Below are positions 7,110 to 11,622 of a DNA stretch of 11,622 bases, piece after piece. Made by a program: the position numbers and the translations under genes. This stretch comes from DASZMJ01 sp035551935 (lineage in GTDB: Bacteria; Planctomycetota; Planctomycetia; Isosphaerales; Isosphaeraceae): the NCBI GenBank assembly GCA_035551935.1, contig DASZMJ010000642.1, positions 1 to 11,622 of the forward strand, given 5' to 3'. The number at the start of each line of letters is the position of its first letter. The first letter of the stretch is position 1. A model generated the notes under the pieces. That model saw nothing but the letters and a program-made list of their open reading frames with translations. It was not told where the DNA came from and made no database searches.

Positions 7110-9047
7110 TCAGCCGCGGTACTCGTGCACGAAGTCGATCAGCCTCAGCACGTGATCGACCGGCGTGCCCGGGAGGATGCCGTGGCCGAGGTTGAAGACG
7201 TGGCCGGGGCGGCCGGCGGCCTGGTCGAGGACGCGGCGGGCCTGGGATTCGATCGCGGGGAAGGGGGCGAAGAGCAGGGCGGGGTCGAGGTTGCCCTGCA
7301 CCGCGACGCCGGGGCCGAGGCGGTCCCAGGTCGGGCCGAGGTCGACGCGCCAGTCGAGGCCGATGACGGACCCACCGGCGTCGCGCTGGAGCTCGAGCAA
7401 CGAGCCGGTGTCGGTGCCGAAGTGGATGGTGGGGATGCCGGGGGTCAACGAATCGAAGAGTCGGCGCATGTGGGGCTGGACGAACCGGCGGTAGTCGTCG
7501 GGCGCGAGGGTGCCGACCCAGCTATCGAAGACTTGCAGGACCTGGGCGCCGGCATCGGCCTGGGCGTTGAGGTAGAGGGCGGTCGCGTCGACGAGCCGGG
7601 AGAGCAACACGTCCCAGGCGCCGGGGTCGCGGTGCATGAAGGCCTTGGCCGTCTCGTAGTGCCGCGACGAGCCCCCCTCGATCGCGTAGCAGGCCAGCGT
7701 GAACGGCGCCCCGGCGAAGCCGATCAACGGGAGCGTCGGGCTCAAGGCGCCCCGGATCTGCCGGACCGCCTCGTACACATAACCCAAAGGGGAGGGGTCG
7801 TCCAACGGCCGGACGCGGTCGACGTCGGCGGCCTCGCGGACGGGGTTGTGGATGACGGGCCCCTCGCCCTTGGAGAACTCGAGGTCGAAGCCGAGGGGCT
7901 CGAGGATCAGCAGGATGTCCGCGAAGAGGATGGCCGCGTCGACGCCGAGCCGCTCGGCGGCCGTGACCGTGACCTCGCAGGCGAGCTCGGGGGTCTTGCA
8001 GAGGTCGAGGAAGCCGACCTTCGACCGCACTTCCCGGTACTCGGGCATGTACCGCCCCGCCTGCCGCATCAGCCAGATCGGCGTCGCCTCGACCGGCTCG
8101 CGCCGGCACGCCTTCAAGAAAGGAGCACCGTCCAGCCGGCCGTTGGGGGGCGGCAACGGCTTCGGTTGGAGCATTTCGATGCGACGAGCACTCGCCTTGC
8201 CCACCGCCCGCCAGCCCGCGGCGAGGCTCGCGACGAGGTGCCCCATCTTCGGGTGCTCGGGCACGATGTCGACCGGCAGGCCCCGGGCCCGGAGCGTCTC
8301 GGAGGTCGTCGGCCCGATCGATCCTATGATAACACGTTCATTCAAGGATTTTCGCAAGTCGGGCTCGACGCCCAGCTCGGCGGCGACCTGGAGCAGGTGG
8401 ACGACCTGTTGCGCCGAGGTGAACAGGACGGCGCCGGCGCGGCCGTCGGCGAGCTCGCGGATGGCGGCGCGGAGCGGGGCGGTGTCGTCGGGGAGGGCCC
8501 AGCGGTAGACGGGGACGCGGGTCACGGCGGCGCCTCGGGCCTCGAGGCCCTGGATGAATTCGGGGTTCGGCTGGCCGTACTCCTGGACGGCGACCCGCAG
8601 GCCGGCGATCGGGCCGCTCGCGTCGATCGCGGCGAGGACCTCGTGCCAGGTGTTCGGCTCGGGGACCGGCACCGCGACCGGCACGCCCCACTCCCGCAAG
8701 ACCGCCTGCGGCTTCGGCCCCCGCGCGACGATCCTCACCTTCGCGAGCGCCGCCCGGAACGCATCGAGGGGGACCTCGGCCTCGATCTCCTGGGCCAGGT
8801 ACCGCGCGCCGACGCCGGTCAGGAAGACGACCGCGTCGACCGCGCCGGCCAGGAGCCGCCGGGCGAACTCCAGCGCCGCGGGATTCTCGCCCAGGGGGAC
8901 CTCGCGCAAGGCCGGCGCCTCGACGGCCACGCCCCCGTGCCTGGCGATCATCTCCGCCAACGGCCCGGCCATCCGGCTCTCCAGCGCCACGACCCGGAGG
9001 CCCTCCAACGGCGACGACTTGGCAACGGCAGCGTCGGGCTTGGTCAT
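7110..9047 (-). CDS. hemE: Fused uroporphyrinogen-III synthase (HemD) and uroporphyrinogen decarboxylase (HemE)
   Basis: This 645-residue protein joins two consecutive heme-pathway enzymes. Residues ~15-285 are a HemD domain (GLRVVALESR..., then a second half with AVLFTSAQQVVHLL near 206-219), which cyclises hydroxymethylbilane to uroporphyrinogen III. Residues ~305-645 are a full-length HemE, which decarboxylates all four acetates to give coproporphyrinogen III. HemE landmarks present are WLMRQAGRYMPEYR (Arg328), the catalytic Asp377 in ILFADIL, Tyr454 in CYAIEGGSS and His622 in NLGHGI. A Pro-rich linker (about 285-305) connects them with no stop or frameshift. The start at 9047 has GAGAAGG 4 nt upstream; 52 in-frame residues before it are not credible. 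An internal ATG (8174, residue 292) could in principle make free HemE of normal length, but I see no ribosome site for it. No HemC is present in the window. Confidence 0.92.
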   Translation of the reverse strand: MTKPDAAVAKSSPLEGLRVVALESRMAGPLAEMIARHGGVAVEAPALREVPLGENPAALEFARRLLAGAVDAVVFLTGVGARYLAQEIEAEVPLDAFRAALAKVRIVARGPKPQAVLREWGVPVAVPVPEPNTWHEVLAAIDASGPIAGLRVAVQEYGQPNPEFIQGLEARGAAVTRVPVYRWALPDDTAPLRAAIRELADGRAGAVLFTSAQQVVHLLQVAAELGVEPDLRKSLNERVIIGSIGPTTSETLRARGLPVDIVPEHPKMGHLVASLAAGWRAVGKASARRIEMLQPKPLPPPNGRLDGAPFLKACRREPVEATPIWLMRQAGRYMPEYREVRSKVGFLDLCKTPELACEVTVTAAERLGVDAAILFADILLILEPLGFDLEFSKGEGPVIHNPVREAADVDRVRPLDDPSPLGYVYEAVRQIRGALSPTLPLIGFAGAPFTLACYAIEGGSSRHYETAKAFMHRDPGAWDVLLSRLVDATALYLNAQADAGAQVLQVFDSWVGTLAPDDYRRFVQPHMRRLFDSLTPGIPTIHFGTDTGSLLELQRDAGGSVIGLDWRVDLGPTWDRLGPGVAVQGNLDPALLFAPFPAIESQARRVLDQAAGRPGHVFNLGHGILPGTPVDHVLRLIDFVHEYRG

Positions 9048-9141
9048 CGGGCCTTCTCGATCGGTTCGCTCGGTTCGGGACGGAATCCGCCGCCATCTTA
9101 CGGCAACCCCGCCGAGGGCCGGAAGGCCCCGGCGCGGGAGG

Positions 9142-9214
9142 CGTCGCAGGGCGTGTGCAACAACGCCGGATTCGCCCGACGGGGGGGATGGCGTGTCGCA
9201 CACGCCCTACGACG
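9142..9214. repeat. REP-like inverted repeat between tilS and hemDE
   Basis: The 17-nt arms at 9142-9158 (CGTCGCAGGGCGTGTGC) and 9198-9214 are reverse complements with one mismatch. The right half also contains its own hairpin, GGCGTGT-CGC-ACACGCC (9190-9206). The stop codon of tilS lies inside the right arm. The element fills much of the 159-nt spacer before hemDE. A GC-rich structure without a T-run could stabilise or attenuate readthrough from tilS into hemDE, but more simply it is a dispersed palindrome. Confidence 0.75.
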
Positions 9215-10649
9215 ATGGGCTTCGATCCTCGGCCGCAACACCCTCCGCCTCCCACCGCAGGCCGAGGGTGCGTCGGGTCGCGTCGGTGACGCGGGCGCGG
9301 TGGGCGAGGCGGTGGCCGACGACCCAGACGATCCCGTCGGCGTCGCGGACGACGGGCACGAGGCGTCGGGCGTCGCGGGGGACGCGTCGGGATCGGAGGA
9401 GGTCGGCGAGCCCCTGGTGATGGCCCCCCAGGCCGAGCGGGTCGAGGCGGTCGCCGGGGGAGGGGGGGGTGACGAGCAACGGGGGCGCGAGGCGGTCGAG
9501 GTCGACCGTCTCGTCGGCCGGATCGGCCGGGTCGAGCGTCGCGACGACCCGGCCGCCGGGCCAGTCGGCGGCGCCGGGGATCGGCAAGGGGACAGGGTCG
9601 GGCGGGACGGGGACTGGCTCCGAGTCTTCGAGGTGCCTGTCTCCCGTCCCGCCCGCCATCGACAGGCGCAGCTCGTGCTCCGAACACTCGGCGACGATCC
9701 CGCCGCCGACGGCGTACCGGCCCGAAGGCCGACGGCCGAGCCGCGCGAGCCGGAGCCAGCGGTCGAGCCCCATGCCCGCCTCGGGCCAGTCGCGAGCCCG
9801 CCAGGCGTGGCGGATCAGCTCGGCGCGGACGTGCGAGGGCAGGGCCCGGAGGGCGTCGCGGTCGAAGACGATGGAACCAGCCCCCGCCGAGACGACCGCC
9901 GTCCTCGAGAGGGAATCCAGGACCGATCGCCAGCCGCGATCGGCCCGCCCCGCGAGCCGGGCGAGCCGGGCGAGGGCGGCGACGACGCGGGGGTTGTAGT
10001 CGTCGGCGAGCCGGGGCAAGAGGTCGTGCCGGATGCGGGCGCGGGTGCGACTCTGGTCGAGGTTGGTGGGGTCGTCGCGGAAGCCCTGGCCGAGCCGGGC
10101 CAGCTCGGCGCGCAAGGTCGCGCGGGGGACGTCGAGCAGCGGGCGGACCAGCCAGGTCGCCGCGTCGAGCGGCCGCCGCGCGGGCATGCCGGCCAGGCCG
10201 CGGGGGCCGGTGCCGCGGAGGACGCGGTGCAGGACCGTCTCGGCCTGGTCATCCCTCGTGTGGCCGACGGCCACCGCCGACGCCCCGCGATCCCGGGCGA
10301 CCGCCGCGAGCCACCCATAACGCGCCCGCCGCGCGTCGGCCTCGAAGTGCCCGGCCCGCACGGGCGCCCATCGGCCGAGGTCGCACGGGAGCCCCAGTTC
10401 CCCGGCCAGTTCGGCGACGAACCGCGCGTCGGCCTCCCCCTCCGCCCCGCGCGTGCCGTGGTCCAGGTGCGCCACCGAGAGCGCCAGGCCCAGCCCCGGC
10501 GCCAGGTCGTGCAGCAGCCGGAGCAAGGCGACGCTGTCGCCCCCGCCCGAGACCGCCACCACCCAGGACGGCCCGAGTCCCGACCCCCTCCAGCGGCCGA
10601 CCCGCCGCGCGACCCGGTCGCGCCACGCCCCGAGGCCCGTTCCCCCCAT
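9207..10649 (-). CDS. tilS: tRNA(Ile)-lysidine synthase TilS
   Basis: The product has 480 residues. TilS uses ATP and lysine to convert C34 of tRNA-Ile(CAU) to lysidine so that the tRNA reads AUA and is charged with Ile; it is normally essential. The N-terminal PP-loop ATPase motif is SGGGDS (34-39). It is followed by HLDHGTRG (61-68) and GHTRDDQAETVLHR (129-142), the characteristic N-type ATP-pyrophosphatase signatures of TilS, and then RPLL and an Arg-rich DDPTN segment. The C-terminal TilS domain is recognisable as GDRLDPLGLGGHHQGLADLL (about 408-427) and a final VWVVGHRLAHR. Length is slightly above the usual 430-460, mostly from a Pro-rich stretch before the C-terminal domain. The ATG at 10649 is 18 nt below the U-run of a strong terminator, so expression may depend on readthrough or on a promoter inside the leader. 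Its stop falls in a repeat. Confidence 0.93.
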   Translation of the reverse strand: MGGTGLGAWRDRVARRVGRWRGSGLGPSWVVAVSGGGDSVALLRLLHDLAPGLGLALSVAHLDHGTRGAEGEADARFVAELAGELGLPCDLGRWAPVRAGHFEADARRARYGWLAAVARDRGASAVAVGHTRDDQAETVLHRVLRGTGPRGLAGMPARRPLDAATWLVRPLLDVPRATLRAELARLGQGFRDDPTNLDQSRTRARIRHDLLPRLADDYNPRVVAALARLARLAGRADRGWRSVLDSLSRTAVVSAGAGSIVFDRDALRALPSHVRAELIRHAWRARDWPEAGMGLDRWLRLARLGRRPSGRYAVGGGIVAECSEHELRLSMAGGTGDRHLEDSEPVPVPPDPVPLPIPGAADWPGGRVVATLDPADPADETVDLDRLAPPLLVTPPSPGDRLDPLGLGGHHQGLADLLRSRRVPRDARRLVPVVRDADGIVWVVGHRLAHRARVTDATRRTLGLRWEAEGVAAEDRSPSS

Positions 10650-10667
10650 GTCTCACCCGCCGTCGGC

Positions 10668-10713
10668 AAAAAAACAGGGGCCTGCCCATCATCACTGACG
10701 GGCAAGGCCCCTG
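10668..10713 (-). terminator. Strong intrinsic terminator just upstream of tilS
   Basis: CAGGGGCC (10675-10682) pairs with GGCCCCTG (10706-10713), and TGCCC (10683-10687) pairs with GGGCA (10700-10704). This gives a 13-bp stem with one bulged base and a 12-nt loop. Read on the minus strand, seven T residues (A-run 10668-10674 on the plus strand) follow directly. It is the only textbook Rho-independent terminator in the window. It works only in the minus direction and lies 18 nt before the tilS start, so it ends either a separate small RNA or an attenuated tilS leader. Confidence 0.85.
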
Positions 10714-10814
10714 CCTCGGTGGAGGATGCCGGATTCCGCCGTGCCGCTCGCCGCCGAGTCAGCGATCGGGAAGATCACCGAAGGCCACCAATACGTCGGG
10801 GTGTCCTTCGAATC
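10668..10814 (-). ncRNA. Candidate small RNA or riboswitch/attenuator-like leader of tilS
   Basis: The stretch between a good promoter and the terminator is about 147 nt and packs into consecutive stems. Stem I is CGAAGG/CCTTCG plus CACC/GGTG (10779-10810). Stem II is GTGATC/GATCGC (10762-10778, with one U-G pair). Stem III is CTCGGCGG/CCACCGAG with one mismatch (10715-10758). The terminator follows immediately. I tested it by eye against SRP RNA, 6S RNA, tmRNA and the fluoride and c-di-GMP riboswitches and recognised none. It may be an independent small RNA or a regulated 5' leader; the short distance to tilS favours a leader. No standing gene is visible on either strand here apart from a doubtful 30-residue plus-strand ORF. 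Confidence 0.45.
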
Positions 10815-10820
10815 ATGAGA

Positions 10821-10849
10821 AGTTTAAACCCGAGCATGTCACGTGTCAA
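10821..10849 (-). promoter_or_regulatory. Sigma-70-like promoter for the tilS leader/small RNA
   Basis: On the minus strand TTGACA (10844-10849) is followed after exactly 17 nt by TAAACT (10821-10826, 4 of 6 consensus including the key T, A and final T). Surrounding sequence is AT-rich for this genome. The -10 overlaps the palindrome GTTTAAAC (10822-10829). Predicted initiation is near 10814. Confidence 0.6.
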
Positions 10850-10926
10850 GGGTCTGCGAAGAAAAAGTAATGCGGAAAATCATCAACCCATGCCTGCGTC
10901 CAACGGCTGCGACCGGCCGGCGCGGG

Positions 10927-10956
10927 CTGACGGGGAGGCGGCTCGTCGGCTAGACT
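10927..10956 (+). promoter_or_regulatory. Possible promoter giving a leaderless methyltransferase mRNA
   Basis: CTGACG (10927-10932) and TAGACT (10951-10956) are spaced by 18 nt, each 4 of 6 to consensus. Initiation 6-8 nt after the -10 would fall at or next to the ATG at 10964, and no Shine-Dalgarno precedes that ATG. A leaderless transcript would explain both facts. Confidence 0.35.
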
Positions 10957-10963
10957 TTTCGGG

Positions 10964-11622
10964 ATGGAGACGACGGCCGACCTGCTGGAGATCCTGCGGT
11001 GCCCGCGGTGCCGGGGCCCGCTGGCCGAGGCCGACGGGCCTGGCCCGGCCTTGGCCTGCGCGCGCTGCGGGGCGGTCGCGCCGATCGTCGTCGGCGTGCC
11101 GAGGCTGGCGGGCCCGGGCTCGGGCTACGTCGCGAGCTTCGGCCGGCAGTGGAACCGCTACGACGTCGCCCGGCCCGAGGAGGACGAGGCGACCTTCCGC
11201 GTCAAGACCGGCCTCGACCCCCGCGACCTGGCCGGCCGGCTCGTGCTCGACGCCGGCTGCGGCGGCGGCCGCTACTCGGCCCTGCTCGCCCGCTACGGCG
11301 CCCGAGTCGTCGGCGTCGACCTCAGCGCCGCCGTCGACAAGGCCGCCGCGCTCTGCGCCGAGTTCCCCAACGCGGCCATCGTCCAGGCCGACTTGCTCTC
11401 GCTCCCCCTGGCCGAGTCCGCCTTCGACTTTGCCTTCTCGATCGGCGTCCTGCACCACAGCCCCGACCCCCGCCGCGCCTTCGCCGAGGTCGCCCGACGC
11501 GTCAAGCCCGGCGGCCGCCTGTCCGTCTGGCTCTATCGCCGCAACACCTTGCCCCAGGAATGGCTCAACTCCGCCCTCCGCGCCGTCACCACCCGCCTCC
11601 CTCCTCGTGTCCTGGAACCCAT
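10964..11622 (+). CDS. SAM-dependent methyltransferase with N-terminal Trm112-like zinc ribbon (3' end cut by window)
   Basis: The 219 residues visible run off the window without a stop. The N-terminus has a four-cysteine zinc ribbon (Cys13, Cys16, Cys32, Cys35) resembling Trm112-type domains often fused to class I methyltransferases. The Rossmann methyltransferase follows: motif I VLDAGCGGGRYS (94-105), acidic Asp119 in GVDLS that should bind the SAM ribose, then QADLLSLP (141-148), FSIGVLHHSPDP (158-169) and KPGG (181-184). The fold is that of the Methyltransf_11 group; the substrate is not predictable. The ATG at 10964 is the first start after an in-frame stop at 10928 and has no Shine-Dalgarno. 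It is divergent from the tilS leader. A 191-residue minus-strand ORF over it (10883-11458) is a shadow. Confidence 0.88.
   Translation, partial: METTADLLEILRCPRCRGPLAEADGPGPALACARCGAVAPIVVGVPRLAGPGSGYVASFGRQWNRYDVARPEEDEATFRVKTGLDPRDLAGRLVLDAGCGGGRYSALLARYGARVVGVDLSAAVDKAAALCAEFPNAAIVQADLLSLPLAESAFDFAFSIGVLHHSPDPRRAFAEVARRVKPGGRLSVWLYRRNTLPQEWLNSALRAVTTRLPPRVLEP

Noticed and set aside
8338..9687. 449-residue minus-strand ORF spanning the end of tilS and the HemD region
   Set aside because: Frame is Arg/Pro-rich and crosses two genes with clear motifs.
10668..10814. SRP RNA, 6S RNA, tmRNA or a known riboswitch as identity of the RNA candidate
   Set aside because: None of their recognisable conserved segments (for example the GGAAGG SRP tetraloop region) is present by eye.
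10883..11458. 191-residue minus-strand ORF opposite the methyltransferase
   Set aside because: Shadow of a gene with zinc-ribbon and SAM-binding motifs; no domain of its own.

Overview
This is a very GC-rich window (about 70 percent by eye, not computed) with GC-ending codons, sizeable spacers and short dispersed palindromic repeats. Together with the gene content, this is most like a large Planctomycetota genome, and Isosphaeraceae-like is my best guess. That placement is an inference from style, since no rRNA or other phylogenetic marker is present. All genes look chromosomal, and I see no transposase, integrase, CRISPR array, tRNA or rRNA.

Layout. Positions 1-60 hold a perfect long palindrome. 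Two plus-strand genes follow: a Wzx/MATE-type polysaccharide flippase (161-1762) and an unrecognised single-pass membrane protein (1856-2647). They are separated by an AT-rich inverted-repeat element that also encodes the flippase C-terminus and stop. From 2666 to 10649 everything is on the minus strand. In map order this is: a RelE/ParE toxin broken by a +1 frameshift, its PF09720-type antitoxin, an internally duplicated ABC-2 permease, an unrecognised 116-residue protein, a papain-like (C1) cysteine peptidase, a HemD-HemE fusion, and TilS. A structured leader or small RNA with its own promoter and intrinsic terminator lies just upstream of tilS. The window ends inside a plus-strand methyltransferase with an N-terminal zinc ribbon.

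How the genes relate. Toxin and antitoxin overlap by 4 nt (GTGA) and form a type II module. The peptidase and the 116-residue protein form a likely two-gene unit driven by a recognisable promoter. The HemD-HemE fusion joins two consecutive steps of tetrapyrrole synthesis (hydroxymethylbilane to uroporphyrinogen III to coproporphyrinogen III). TilS and HemDE are co-oriented but separated by a REP-like inverted repeat.

The observations most worth a second look are the HemD-HemE fusion, the candidate RNA or attenuator upstream of tilS, the frameshift at a CCC-C site in the toxin, and a gene-phased GC skew: coding strands tend to run G-rich at the 5' end and C-rich at the 3' end, and the pattern appears to reset at the HemD/HemE boundary.
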